DNA from: Zantedeschia hybrid cultivar
Lineage: Eukaryota > Streptophyta > Magnoliopsida > Alismatales > Araceae
Length of the DNA: 64,000 bases
Reading direction: 5' to 3'
Assembly (NCBI GenBank): GCA_030544215.1
Contig: JARZZO010000001.1
Span: 68,660,456 to 68,724,455, forward strand
Part shown: in pieces, positions 10,967-22,800 of the stretch
How the letters are laid out: every line of letters starts with the position of its first letter
How positions within the stretch are numbered: the first letter of the stretch is position 1
Position numbers and translations under genes: made by a program
Notes under the pieces: generated by a model
What the model was told of the DNA's origin: nothing
The model's database searches: none
Seen by the model: the letters and a program-made list of their open reading frames with translations, nothing else

Positions 10967-12664
10967 TCACAACATATCGAGTGAACTGACAAGACCCATC
11001 CGAATCACATGACTACAAAAAGTACTAGCAGGTAGTCCTTTCGTGAATGGGTCAGCAACTATAAGATCCGTTCCGATATGTTCTATAGATACTTCTTGAT
11101 TCTTCACTCTGTCTCTAAGAGCAAAATACTTAATGTCTAAGGCTCTACCACCTTTGGACGCCTTATTGTTCTTAGAGAAGAAGACCGCTGCGGAATTGTC
11201 ACAATATATCCTGATAGGTCTGGAGACAAAGTCAATGAATGATAGACCTGTAAACAGATTCCGCAACTGGATGGCCTGTGCACTAGCCTCAAAACAAGCA
11301 ATGAACTCAGCTGCCATCGTGGAAGCCACTGTTATACTCTGCTTCTCACTGCACCAAGTGATAGCTCCTCCTGCCAAGAGGAAGATGTATCCTGTAGTGG
11401 ACTTCCTTGAATCAAGGCAGCCGTCAAAATCAGCATCAGAATAGGCAACGACCTCTAGCTGATCTGACCTTCTGTAAGTGAGCATGAAGTCTAATGTGCC
11501 CTTAAGATACCGCATGACTTTCTTGGCAGCTTTCCAATGATCCATGCCTGGGTTGCTTTGGTACCTGCTGAGCATACCCACGGCAAAAGCTATATCTGGA
11601 CGTGTACAAGTCTGAAGGTACATCAAGCTCCCAAAGGCTGAAGCATATGGGATAGGCTCCATCTGCTTCCTTTCCAAGTCGTTCCTGGGACACTGTAATT
11701 CACTGAATTTATCACTTTTTACAATAGGTACTTTATCGGGTGCGCAGGACTGCATGTTGAACCTCTCCAAGATCTTTGAAATGTAAGCTTTCTGAGAGAG
11801 ACCAAGAGTGCATGAGGGTCTATCTCTAGTGGTTTCAATGCCCAAAACATAGTGGGCATCACCCATATCTTTCATCTCAAAGTTCTTATAAAGGAAAGCT
11901 TTAGTTTCGTGCAATAAACCAAGATCACTACTAGCAAGCAAGATGTCATCCACATACAAAAGCAAGACAATGAAACTACTCCCACTGATCCTTAGGTACA
12001 AACATTCGTCAATAATGTTTTCCTTAAACCCAAAAGACAGTATGATTTCATTGAACTTTATGAACCATTGGCGGGAGGCTTGCTTAAGTCCGTAAATAGA
12101 TTTCCTTAATTTGCATACCAAGTGTTCTTTACCTTCAGCACGAAACTCTTGAGGTTGCTCCATATACACTTCTTTATCTAGATCTCCATTGAGAAAGGCC
12201 GTTTTCACATCCATCTGATGTAACTCTAGGTCAAAATGAGCTACCAAGGCCATGACTATTCTGAATGAGAGTTTCTTGGAAACTGGAGAGAACGTCTCAT
12301 CATAGTCAATGCCTTCCCTTTGAGTGAAACCCTTAACTATCACTCTGGCCTTATATCGTTCAACTTTGCCTTTACGTCCACCTTAGTTTTGAATATCCAT
12401 TTACATCCAACAAGTTTAGACCCTTTAGGCAAGTTAACGAGATCCCAGACTTGATTTTTAGCCATAGAGTCAATCTCTTCTTTCATAGCTTCAAACCAAT
12501 AGACAGATTTTTCACTCTTCATGGCATGTGAAAACGTCACTGGATCATCAATGTCACCCATGTCTACACTATCCTCCTGTAGATATACTGTGAACTCATC
12601 AAATATGGCAGGTCTCCTAACTCTTTCAGATCGACGCAATGTTGGCCCCTGATCCACCTGAGGA
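10967..12664 (-). pseudogene. Copia reverse transcriptase-RNase H fragment with one frameshift
   Basis: The N-terminal part (12664-12340) carries RRSERVRRP and WFEAMKEEIDSM...W, the usual entry into the Copia RT domain. A one-base shift near 12380 moves the frame into a 458-codon stretch with MDVKTAFLNGDL (first catalytic Asp), KSIYGLKQASRQW, LLLYVDDILLAS (catalytic YVDD), YLKGT and YSDADFDG (RNase H Asp), ending in IGTDLIVADPFTKGLP. Upstream integrase, protease and gag are absent. The catalytic residues are intact, but the shift and the missing domains make it non-functional as a polyprotein. Confidence 0.93.
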
Positions 12665-12811
12665 GGTGGTTGGTCAACAACAGCGACATTTTCTGGCTCT
12701 GGAGCAACCTGGGGTGGACCAACTGCACGTACGGCCGTCCGATTTTTTTTTTTTTTTTTAAACTAACTGGGAAGAATCCCGTAGATCGGAGCCCCAAAAA
12801 ATTCCGACACG

Positions 12812-12824
12812 GGCTCTGATACCA
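12812..12824 (-). promoter_or_regulatory. Primer-binding site complementary to initiator tRNA-Met
   Basis: Minus-strand TGGTATCAGAGCC lies two bases from the 5' LTR end. It is the standard PBS of plant LTR elements primed by initiator methionine tRNA. Confidence 0.93.
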
Positions 12825-12826
12825 CT

Positions 12827-13216
12827 TGTTAGGGATTTTAGGAATACCTGGAGCGGAAGCCATCCCTAACGCAGAGGAAGACGATGCCGGAGTCGATCCC
12901 CACGCGCAGCGGACCTCGAACAAGAACGCACGAACTCCGGACGGGAAGACGGTGTAAACCCACGTACTGTCTCCACTGGTTTCCTCTCTCTATTCGTCTT
13001 AATGCGTATGACCTAATGGGGAGTCACATGCTTCTTTTATAGAGAGGAGGGACCAGTCCCGTTCTCACTTCTAACAGGATCCTACCCATTACAGGATCCT
13101 TATTGGGCGCCTAATAGGTTAAGCCCAATCATGTTCCATTAATTGGATGCCTAATGGTGTGCAAGTGTGCAGCCCAGTAAACACAAGTGGACCACTAATT
13201 GGATTAAAACCCAACA
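12827..13216 (-). repeat. 5' LTR of the Copia element (390 bp)
   Basis: Same family as 10156-10528, with a 17-bp internal duplication (GGATCCTACCCATTACA). In element sense it is the promoter-bearing copy, since the PBS follows it. Confidence 0.93.
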
Positions 13217-13283
13217 AAACTTACAATGGCATTAACTAATTAAATGTCTTATTCCAATTATCAACCAAGAACCCTGAAATATG

Positions 13284-14821
13284 TCAAACTCAAAAGACAG
13301 TGGCTAATCCTCCCAAAGGGGAGAAATGGAAGTGCCTGATTGTTGATGGCCAACCAGTTGGAGAAGCTGCATCAAAGCTTGCCTTAGTTCTTGGACTTTA
13401 CACACGAATGGATAGTTATTTCCCACCTCACAAAGAGTGGAGTCAACAGTCGAAGCAAAGCTTCAATGATGTGATGAGAAACATAATGGTAAGATAATTA
13501 TTTTTCTAATTACATATTGTTATGGTAAGATAATTATTTTTCTAATTACATATTGTTATCTATTACACATTGATAATTTAATTTGTTAATTTGCAGGCAG
13601 AATATGATTTTGTTGATCCTGATGGGATGCCAGCGAATATGATAGATGTGACGGTATTTTGTAAAGCTTCGATACAAAAAAAATTAAGAGAATAGCGGTG
13701 CTCATTGAAAACCCTTTACTATGGGGTAGGTGCTCCCGAACAAGTGTGTGAGAAGGCTCCCGATGAGAGGATTACTCAAGCGAGTTGGGATTTACTTTTG
13801 GAGTATTGGGGGAATGAAAAAAAAAACTTTAGAAGCAAGAAGAAATAAAAGCAACCGTGGAGAGGATCGAGTGATGCATACTCTTGGTGCAAAGTCTATC
13901 GCCCGTCATAATCAAGAAGAAGTAAGTTGCTATTAATTATGTGTAACAATTTTAACCTAAACTCATCTTATAAATTTCATGATTTTTAATTTGAATACAA
14001 CGTGAGAAATTGGGATCTGATTACACAACTCTTGGAGCATATCTCAAGATTTATCAAAGAAAAAGTGGAGATTTCCCGGATGAATTTACTCGTGATATGT
14101 GTGTAACGACATTTGAGCTCACAATATACAATTCATCATTTGTTATTATTATTATTATTATTCATGTGATTTTATTTACAATTTAGGAAAAAGTCATAGC
14201 AACATGTGTTGAACAGAATATCACAAATAGTTCAGAGCCATCTATATTATCCCTTGTCTTGGATGTGGTATATAATGGACATTATGGAGGGTACGAGAGA
14301 GGTCGTGGTCTGGGATGGTCAAGAGCAGCATCTGGGAGAAAGATGGAAATTCATATGTCTAATAATAATGCCAGACAACTTTCAATTGAGCTACAAAACA
14401 CCCAATTAGAACTTCAGAATGCGAAGGAGCAACTAGAAGTGATGCATGCTCGGGAGCAGGAAAGAGAGAGAGAGACATATGCACGAGAGAGAGACATGCA
14501 AGCACGGCTAGAATTGTTGGAGAGTATGTTTTTACCAAATGTCTCGGTGAGTTAACAAAATATTTTTTTTTTGTCTATGAATAATAAGTCAAATAAATGT
14601 TGACACAAATCGATTTTATTTCCGAACACAATTTTTGTAATGATTGATCGTTGATACAGTGTTTCTTTCCATACTTTTGTTCTTTTTTATTTTGGTAACT
14701 GATGGAGGAACAATCTACAAATTTATTGACTTTACTTTCTCATATGCTTAATTTCTTTTATTTTTAGGTTGGGTCTTCCAGATTAGAAGGTGGAGCATCT
14801 TCTTCTCAGCAGCGAGGCTGA
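13284..14821 (+). pseudogene. 3' part of the En/Spm-type transposase-related gene
   Basis: It continues the gene broken at 10044: the KWKCLIVDGQPVGEAASKL segment reappears and runs on through YFPPHKEWSQQSK. Later degenerate exons encode AEYDFVDPDG, a NKSNRG...HTLGAKSIARHNQE stretch (about 13840-13920, matching the 'sKkNr...H..GsksfA' core of this family), a GYERGRGLGW motif (about 14290) and a coiled-coil Q/E/R-rich tail (about 14370-14545). A GT-AG intron (14547-14767) leads to a last exon ending QQRG-stop at 14821. Internal stops and frame changes (for example near 13693 and 13935) show decay. It probably belongs to a CACTA element whose right end is near 15758. Confidence 0.6.
13486..13559. 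repeat. 36-bp tandem duplication in a pseudogene intron
   Basis: Two adjacent identical copies of an AT-rich unit starting ATGGTAAGATAATTATTTTT. Each carries a copy of the exon-end GGTAAG, so the splice donor itself is duplicated. Confidence 0.9.
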
Positions 14822-15400
14822 TCAAGATGGCAATTTTATGATCATTCTAGAGTTGGCATAGATGGGCCTCAGATTGGCCTTAGGCTTTTAGTTTTTGATT
14901 GACCATTCTATATTTTAGATTTTTTAAGGATATTTTTTGGATGTTATTGAGCTCGGTTGTTGTTGGAACATGAACAGATTTACTCTTTTGTTTATGTGTT
15001 GACTGTTTTGGTTTAACGGTGGCAATGTAAACTCACTTTTATTTATATCCATCTTCTTACGTTTGTAAATTATGGGTTAAGTGCTTCTGCCATTAGTTCA
15101 TAGGTAGCCAAGATGATTTTTTTAGCTAGATGGATATGTGGTGTGTTCTTGATTATTAGAATGGAGGATGGCTTAAACATGGAGATGATAACAAGTAGCA
15201 CAACATTAATTTTTTGTCATTGGTGTGGATGCCCATGTCATATTTTAAGATCCTGCAGATAACGACCATAAACACATTCTGCATATAAAAAGTAGCACAT
15301 CTGCAGTTCAGATCACACATTTGCACAACGTGTGGTGGGCAGGGGGTTTGGAGTGGCATGTTCTCATTTTTCTGTCTGCTTCACGAGGTGAACTGGTGCT
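14822..15400. other. Inter-feature DNA, no gene recognised
   Basis: AT-rich and non-coding, lying between the transposase-like pseudogene and the CCGTCG-rich terminus. Probably interior of the same decayed CACTA-type element. Confidence 0.4.
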
Positions 15401-15439
15401 CCCAGGTTGGCATGGCTACAACAGATTGCCATGGTTCTC

Positions 15440-15758
15440 ATGGACGACCGTCGGCTATGGAGACGAGCGGCGGCTGACTCCGGCGTCAGAGAGACCAAAG
15501 GCCGGCGGTTCTCACCATCGAGGATACACAAATGGCTGGCAGTTCTCACCGTCAGGGATACACCAATGAACGGACGACGGTTGTTAACGGCTGACAGATT
15601 TCTTACCGTCGTCTAAAGAAAGGACAACGCACGCATAGACGACGGTGGAAGGCCGACAGGCGAACCGTCGACGATGAGAAGACGACGGTGATACCCGTCG
15701 TGGTTACTGTAACCGCCGACGGTTACCACCGCCGGCCATGGACCCATTTGTACTAGTC
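15440..15758 (+). mobile_element. Probable CACTA-element right end with CCGTCG subterminal repeats
   Basis: A sudden GC-rich stretch is packed with short direct and inverted copies of ACCGTCG/CGACGGT (for example about 15580, 15640, 15668, 15690 and 15720). It ends CCATTTGTACTAGTC at 15758. Read inward from the other strand this gives GACTAGTACAAATGG, one base from a CACTAGTA-type terminus. Dense subterminal repeats next to a CACTA end are characteristic of En/Spm elements, and the transposase-related pseudogene lies just upstream. I did not find the left terminus. Confidence 0.5.
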
Positions 15759-17426
15759 GATATCCCTAGAACTGAACGCAAGAAGCTAAAGAAGAAATGA
15801 CATGAGTGGCAACAAGAACGAGTACAACAGCCTACCTCGTTTGAGGAAGCCATGGCCTCAACCACCTCTCTTGTGAATGTTCGCCCCACGCCAGATGATC
15901 ATGTTAACACATTTGGTTTAATGGCCTACGAACCACAGAAAGATAATGTAAGAATTAAGAAAAATAAATATATACCTCCTACATGAAATCTCTAAACTCT
16001 CATACACGTGAACCAAGAAGTTTGAGAGACAGAGAGAGAGTGAGTGTGTGTGCTGTGGCCGACCCAGCTTGTTTTAGTGGGTCCTCAGACCTTACTGAAA
16101 TTTTAAAATTTTATTATAAGGCAAGTTTCAAATTTACGTATAAGGTGACTCCATTGAATTTTTTAGATGACCCACAAGAACCTAGTCTCACTCGGAGCTC
16201 AATTTCACTGAATTTTTTACATGGTATTATAAATTATATTTATGATTTAATAAAAAATTCGTGGAGTACATCTCGAAGAAAAAATTCCTCGTAACGAAGT
16301 GTATCATTTTTATTGAAGTATATCATTTTTATAAGATTAAAATATATTTATTTTTATTTTTTATTTTAATATTTTTAATATAACAAAAATAAAATACCAA
16401 TAGATTTAATAATGATTTGAGTAACCCATTGGACAAAGTTTTTGCATCCGTCACTCTCTGAAAGTTACAACATTAGAATAGTAAAAGGACACTCTTGTTA
16501 TAAGAATTAAGGAGAGAGAGAGAGAGTTACAACATTAAAACAGTAAAAGGACACTCTTGTTATAAGAATTAAGGAACAACTTTCCTGGACTGGCAAACAA
16601 TTATGGGAGTTTCCATACCTTGACATTATCCAGGAGTTCCTTAATGGGTTCATGCTCATGTGCCCAAGGTTAATTTCTTGAAGTGTTGGAGTGATTCTTT
16701 CCTTGAATTAACGGTTAATCCCTTCATAACACAAACCTTCCGTGAGAAGAACCTATAGGAGATACTATAGTTAGAAAGAAGCAAGATACACAGATATGAG
16801 ACTCAAAAGCCAGCCAGTAACACATGGTCTGCTTACCTTAGAATCCATAATTCTAAATCTACCATATTAAAAGTTAGTGAGTCGTCCATTTCAGATCTTA
16901 AGACATGGATTAAAGAGAGTTCCATTTATCCACGATATAATTATGTTCTAATCCTTAAAAATATAATATACTTATAAAAAAAATATCTTCTAATTCAACT
17001 ATTTATTTATAAGCCCTAACAATCCCCCCTGAATTGTTACAAGGCCCCAAAATATTACAAAAACCCCTGGGAGTGTTAAAAAAAAAAGCTTTGTAAAAAA
17101 GTTAAGATTCTGAAGACTTATTTGTAAATAATCAAATTAGAAGGAGTTATTTGTAATATATTTATTTAAATATATATTGATTAATCTTCTTTCTACCATT
17201 CTAAGGTAAAAACAGGAGAGCAAGTATTTGAAAATAGTTTATGATTCAGATCCATTTCTTTTATCTACATTGTATACAATAACTATTAGAATTGAGTCCG
17301 ACTTGTTGCACCGTGTCCACGCTACCGTCTTATCTCTTAGATTGATGGCAACAAGTGATGCAACATTTTTTTAATTTATCGAACTGGGAGAGGCCCCAAC
17401 TCGACATATGTATTGTCCAATTATAG
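15759..17426. other. AT-rich intergenic DNA, no gene recognised
   Basis: Contains a GA/GT simple-repeat patch (about 16028-16050) and a short tandem duplication at 16464-16575. Otherwise stop-rich AT sequence. Confidence 0.5.
16464..16575. repeat. 62-bp tandem duplication with a GA microsatellite at the junction
   Basis: The unit starting GTTACAACATTARAAYAGTA occurs at 16464 and 16526. The first copy ends in (GA)n and the second stops at AAGGA, suggesting slippage at the GA run. Confidence 0.85.
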
Positions 17427-18915
17427 TGTTAGATATAGATGTCCTCTAAGTCAATCATTAGGCACCTATTACAATATGGTTCACTAATAAATGGCATTTA
17501 TTTCATTATGTAGATTGTCATATTTATAATTGCGCATAATGAAGTCCATGAATGTGTGTAATAATCATCGGATTATGATGAGATCATAATAATGAGATTG
17601 GTGACTTATAGACATGTGTTCTTAATTGTTCTTAGTCGTAGGATGTTTGAGGAAGATATCAAACATTCGGTAACATTAATACATGTTATTTCAGCTTATA
17701 TGATGAGGGTGACTAATCTTGTTAGTCACTTGTATAGAGACACTATAGTGAACATGTAGGTGCTCAATGAGGAATGAGTTTACTAAACTGATCCGACATA
17801 AATCGCCGAATGGTAATTTACCTACCTGTCAACCGACTTGATTCATCGTCACAATAGTATGGTTAGTCTTTGGATTTGAGACACCAAAGATATTTTGTCG
17901 ATGGACTTTTGAACTTTGACCTATCCATGAGATCTCTAATAGTCAAGGATCGGATCCAGTGGGAGACCTTCGAAGGTGATTGTGTGTTCAATAGAAGATT
18001 ATTCGCTCTCAGATAACTGGAGAGAGAATACTCTATGATAGATTCGTAGGAATCTCTGGCTAAAACGGACATAATATTAGAAAATACATTTTCTGATATT
18101 ACAGCGAAGTCTTATCTAAGTGAGTTGACTATCTAAGGTTTGACAATTTAATCATATCCTAGGTCGACTCGAGATTATTGTGCGAATGAAGAATTATATT
18201 CACGCGGTAACTGTGGACAGACAGGTTCAATGAGTGAGTTGCTGAACTGAACTCCATGAGATGTTAATTCGGTTAAGTAATTAATTAAATATGAGATATT
18301 AATTAATTACTATAAGTCAATAAAATATTATTAGACTTAACGGACTAAAAATCAGACTGGTGGGCCTAGACAGTCACACGTCAGTCGGTGTGTTTTAGTA
18401 GGTTTTATATTAACTCGGAGATTTTTATGAAAAGTCGTGTCGACTTAATTTATAGACAGACTGTGAAGAAATATTGGGCCAAGTTCCAGGAGCTCTCAAG
18501 GCTGGCCGCCCTCCTTTCTCTCTCCTCCTCCTCTGGGCACCCCCTTCAGGGTGCCGTCTGTCTTCCCGTTTCTGCCGCGCACAATTCCCGAACGTCAGGA
18601 ATTCCCGTCCGCGTGTTTCAGATGCTATTGCGACAAAGATTCTTCAGTGAACGTGCTGATCTTGACAAGAGAGCAAGGACGAACTACTGCGGAGGATTGC
18701 GTGGATACCGCTGGAGGCCAGACACTTGTACGACTAGCGGCATCACCTCAACGGAACCAATTCGGACGCGGTTTCGAATCCGCGCACGGTAATATGATCA
18801 CATCCCGTTTTATTTCGATTTACGGTTTTTATTCCGAAACGGATCTGCGGATATCGGACGGGATTTTCGTTTCATGTTTCCGTTGCATTCTTCGTGTCCC
18901 ACCTAGATCCAAACA
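17427..18915 (+). mobile_element. Probable solo LTR (about 1.5 kb)
   Basis: Begins TGTTAGATATAGATGTCC and ends AGATCCAAACA, giving TGTT...AACA ends. The flanking 5-mers TATAG and CTTAG match at only three positions. The last 550 bases are GC-rich and leader-like, unlike the AT-rich first part, as in long plant LTRs. No internal coding domain is present and no second copy is in the window, hence 'solo'. Boundaries rest on end motifs only. Confidence 0.5.
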
Positions 18916-19734
18916 CTTAGATCGGGCAATTAAAAAATAGACTACGCACTTACACATTCCAAACCGTCGGATCACACTGCAGCAATCATTTCTCTTTAGA
19001 ATTGCATACCTATCGCGTATGAATTACAGACCTATTTTTAATATATTGAAATATATATTTATTAATTATAGAATAAAACAAATAATATAGCTGCAGTACC
19101 TCATCCCTGTAAATTGCAGGATATAAGTCTATTTGTTATAATGTAAGATCTATTGAATACATAATCTTTTTTAAAAAACAAATCATAATTTGGATATCAA
19201 ATTTTAGATTGGAAGATAATCAAATATATATTTTTAAATTATAAATTTAGAAAACTTGTGCATGTAACAAATTTTAAAACACACTCCATTGGTTTGAATG
19301 GATCCAAAGTCGTGCACTCTCCCGGTTAAATGGATCCCAAGCCATGAACCGTGGCCCATCAAAACGGATCCGCATTTTCCACTAGGCATCATTTGATAGT
19401 TGGACGGAGAACTTAATTACACGTATATCCTCGTAGTCTATACTCCTAGAATTTACGAAAATGTTATTTGCGTCAAAAGACCATAAACCTAGAATGAATA
19501 TTCCAGAAGAACTTAATATGATATTTATTAATAATCACAAACAAGAAAAAAAATTAAGAGTTTTATACAATAATCTCTGTATAGAAACCGAGACCCGACC
19601 CGGGATGGCGCTTGGTGAGCCCTCGCTGTTAGAGCTGACAGAACCAACGACCCGGATGCGAAGACCAGGAACAGTAGATCAGATCCAAAACGTCTTAAGC
19701 TGATCCAACGGTTAAAGCAAGCCTCCCACCACCG
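18916..19734. other. Intergenic DNA upstream of RPS24
   Basis: AT-rich. Three near-copies of AATGGATCC/AACGGATCC occur at 19297-19370 (GGATCCAAAGTCGTG, GGATCCCAAGCCATG, GGATCCGCATTTTCC). No gene is seen. Confidence 0.5.
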
Positions 19735-19786
19735 TATAAAAGGAACCCCGCCTGGTGCAGCACCCCTCTCCCTCCCATTAGGGTTT
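19735..19786 (+). promoter_or_regulatory. RPS24 core promoter: TATA box and telo-box
   Basis: TATAAAAGG at 19735-19743 is followed by TTAGGGTTT (19778-19786), the inverse of the AAACCCTAA telo-box common in plant ribosomal-protein promoters. A pyrimidine-rich leader (CTCCTCTTTCCCTCTCG) follows, consistent with coordinated translational-machinery expression. The ATG lies about 150 nt beyond the TATA box. Confidence 0.7.
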
Positions 19787-19894
19787 CCGTCCTCCTCTTT
19801 CCCTCTCGTCTCCCTCAGTGCTCCACCGCGACCATCTATCTCTGCGGCGGCGCCATCTCGCTCGGAAGACGAAGAGAGGAGGAAGGCGGCGGAA

Positions 19895-22800
19895 ATGGCG
19901 GACACCAAGGCAGCTGTGACGATCCGCACCAGGAAGTTCATGACGAACCGGCTCCTCTCCAGGAAGCAGTTCGTAAGTCCCCCGGATCGCAACTTCTTCG
20001 ATGTGTTCGCATCCAAAACCCTAGCAGTTGAGCTGATCGTTTCTCGTCTCTCAGGTGATCGACGTCCTCCATCCCGGGAGGGCCAACGTTTCCAAGGTGA
20101 TCAGTTCGATCTGGGAGTCGTTGTTTGAATCAGTGGCCTGTGGAGATCTGGAGATTTTGTGGTTTTGAGGTTTCTGCGTGTGATTTTGTACTGCGATTGT
20201 GTTTGTTGTAAGTTTTTGTGGATCTGAGCAGGCGGAGTTGAAGGAGAAGCTTGCGAGGATGTACGAAGTTAAGGACCAGAACGCGATCTTCGTGTTCAAG
20301 TTCCGCACGCACTTCGGAGGCGGCAAGTCGACGGGGTTTGGCCTGATCTACGATTCCGTTGAGCACGCGAAGAAGTACGAGCCCAAGTACAGGCTGATCA
20401 GGGTACTACACATCTCTCAGTTGCTGTTTTTTTTTTCTCCTGCTTAGGACGTGCATTTATAGGTTTTATTCAATTTTACTGTTGATTTAACACATCCAGA
20501 AGCTTTGTAGGCAGTAGAAGTAATTAGTATATGTTTGCTTGAGTTCATATTTGATTGCTAATCTAAGTGCATTACCTATATTTGTTATCATCATAATCAT
20601 CATCAAAGCCTTATCCCATCTTATGATCTGTTCTGAAGCTTTTACCATGCATGGTAATTTGATGCAAGGGTGTGATGTTCGAAAATTTCTATTCTGTGCG
20701 TTTTACCTCTGTTTGGTCAGGTTTTGCTTGCAAACTGTTTGACATTCAGTTGGTCTCACACCTCTCTCAATAGCGGTGCTGGTCAAGTTAGATTCTGCGG
20801 TTTCTCTCACATTTCTTGATTTTGGATATTCAAGTTTCGGAGTTCGTTGCTTTATTCTTTCAGTCCATATGGCGTTTGAGTCACAACGCTGGCTATCTTC
20901 TTGGTAATCTCTTGTTGGGAAGGCCTCCTGTGTCAGAATAACCATTAGCAAAATTTACTAATTAAGATTATTGAAAATTATTGATCTCTACAGGGTGATA
21001 TGACTTAATTAATTTTGTTAAACTAGAAACTCTAAAGTAATTACGTCCATTTGGTACGTGCAGAGTTTCTGTTAATTTAATCCAGTTCATTACCTATGTT
21101 ATTTTTCTGTGTATTATTTTTTCCGAAACATCTTTTTGCTGGAGAAACTTAGATGCAGGTTCAAGTGAGGTTCCTTTTATATGTCACTAGTTGCAATCTT
21201 GTGCGATGCACGGCTAGTTAACATATTTGTATAAAAAAGGTTATAATTAATGTAAGTGAAGTTAATCATTTACATTTTTTGAAGGAATGATATAGAACAA
21301 TATATATTCAGAAATACTAATATTTTTTTCTATGAATATTAGATTAGTTGTTTGGTAAACATTAAAAGTTCAGAACCATTATGTTCAATTGAAATATAGA
21401 TTGAGAGAGAAAACTAAAAAGTGAACTGAAAGCTATTATTATTATCGCATGAGATTATCCCAAAAATGTTGTGTTGAAATATAGATTGAGAGAAAAATGA
21501 GAGAGAGGCTGGTCTCATTAATAACGAAAGTAGTTATTATTATCCCATGAGACTATCCTAATAATGATAATAAATATCAAAATTTATTATTATTATTTCA
21601 AAAGATTGTCCCAATAATAAATAACAATAACAACAACATCAATAATAATAGTATGAGTGAGAAAAGTGGGTGTGTGTGTGTGTGAGAGAGAGACTGGTTT
21701 CATTATTATTATTATTAATTTTAAAAATAATAATAATAACAAAATTTATTATTATTATCTCATGAGACTATCCTAATAGTAATAATGATGATGATGATGA
21801 TGATGTCAAAATTAATTATTATTATCTCAAGAGATTGCAACAACAACAACAACAATAATAGGGGATAGAAAAATTGGAGATAAAAATATTAATAGGGAGA
21901 GCAAGAATGTGAAAGAGGTGAAAGAGATGATAATAATAATAATAATAATAATAATAGTTATCATTATCCCATGAGACTATCATTTTGATATTAATTTTTT
22001 TATAATAATAATATCAAAATTAGTATTATTATCCCATGAAAATATATTAATAATAATTTAAAATTAGTTATTATTATCTCAAGAGATTGTAACAATAACA
22101 ACAACAATAATAATAGGGGACCAAAAAAATAAGAGATAGAAATATTAATAGGGAGAGAGAAAAATGTGAATAATAATGAGAATGGGGAGGAGAGAGAGAA
22201 GGGAGAGAAAGAGAGGGGAGAGGGAGAGAATTAATGAGAGAGAGAATTAATGAGAAAGGGGAGGAGAGAGAATTAATGAGACATTAATAGGGAAAAAGAA
22301 TATTTGAGGGAAACAAAGAATTAATTCTGGTGTTGACACATGGCACAAGAGAACTTTGTTTTATATATAGTATAGATGGCAGTGTGAGAAATTGTTACCG
22401 TTCAATTTTGTCAAAGATTTTATGGATGTGTGAGTTGGATAGATTGCATTTATACCTTATTGTTTAGAGAAGCACACTTACTGATAATTGCATGTGAAAT
22501 GTACCCCTTACCTGTTGAGTCTTCAGATGTGGGAAAGGTGCTTTCCTCCGGGAATGAAGATGACATTTATATCACATATAACGTCTGGTTATGCCTCAGT
22601 CATGCTTATGTCATTGTCTGCACCTTGTTCCAGCGGCAAAGCCATGATTTTTGGCACGGGGTTAAGGATGATGTAACAGTGTTACTGTGACATCATTGTG
22701 GGAAGATGGATGCAGTACTGTGGCAATGTTGTGGGAAGCTGATCCTTTTCTTTTTGGCCAAGAAATTGTATGTCAAAGATAGTGTGTCAAGTTTACGAGT

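Larger units (their letters stand above)
10156..13216 (-). mobile_element. Internally deleted Ty1/copia LTR retrotransposon
   Basis: A 3,061-bp element with two LTRs (5' LTR 12827-13216, 3' LTR 10156-10528 in element sense), TGTT...AACA ends, and a 5-bp target duplication AAACT (10151-10155 and 13217-13221). The primer-binding site TGGTATCAGAGCC lies 2 nt inside the 5' LTR, and a polypurine tract (AAGTGGGAGAA) abuts the 3' LTR. Only the reverse-transcriptase/RNase H end of pol remains; gag, protease and integrase are missing between about 12665 and 12811. The LTRs differ by about 10 substitutions over 373 aligned bases plus a 17-bp indel, so insertion is fairly recent. It could move only if another element supplied proteins. 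Confidence 0.95.
10045..13283 (-). mobile_element. Poly(A)-tailed retro-insertion flanked by 134-bp duplications, holding a Copia element
   Basis: On the minus strand the left part ends with AATAAAA, then ...TTTTTCTC and an A run (plus-strand T run from 10043). That is the structure of a polyadenylated RNA copy inserted by target-primed reverse transcription. About 110 bp lie left of the nested Copia element and about 67 bp right of it. The flanks 9911-10044 and 13284-13417 are the same 134-bp stretch of the host gene with about five mismatches and no gaps. This can be read as an unusually long target-site duplication. The source family (LINE or processed transcript) is not identifiable. Confidence 0.5.

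Noticed and set aside
19528..20016. 162-codon minus-strand frame
   Set aside because: Antisense of the RPS24 promoter and first exon; no domain, and eS24 is certain on the other strand.
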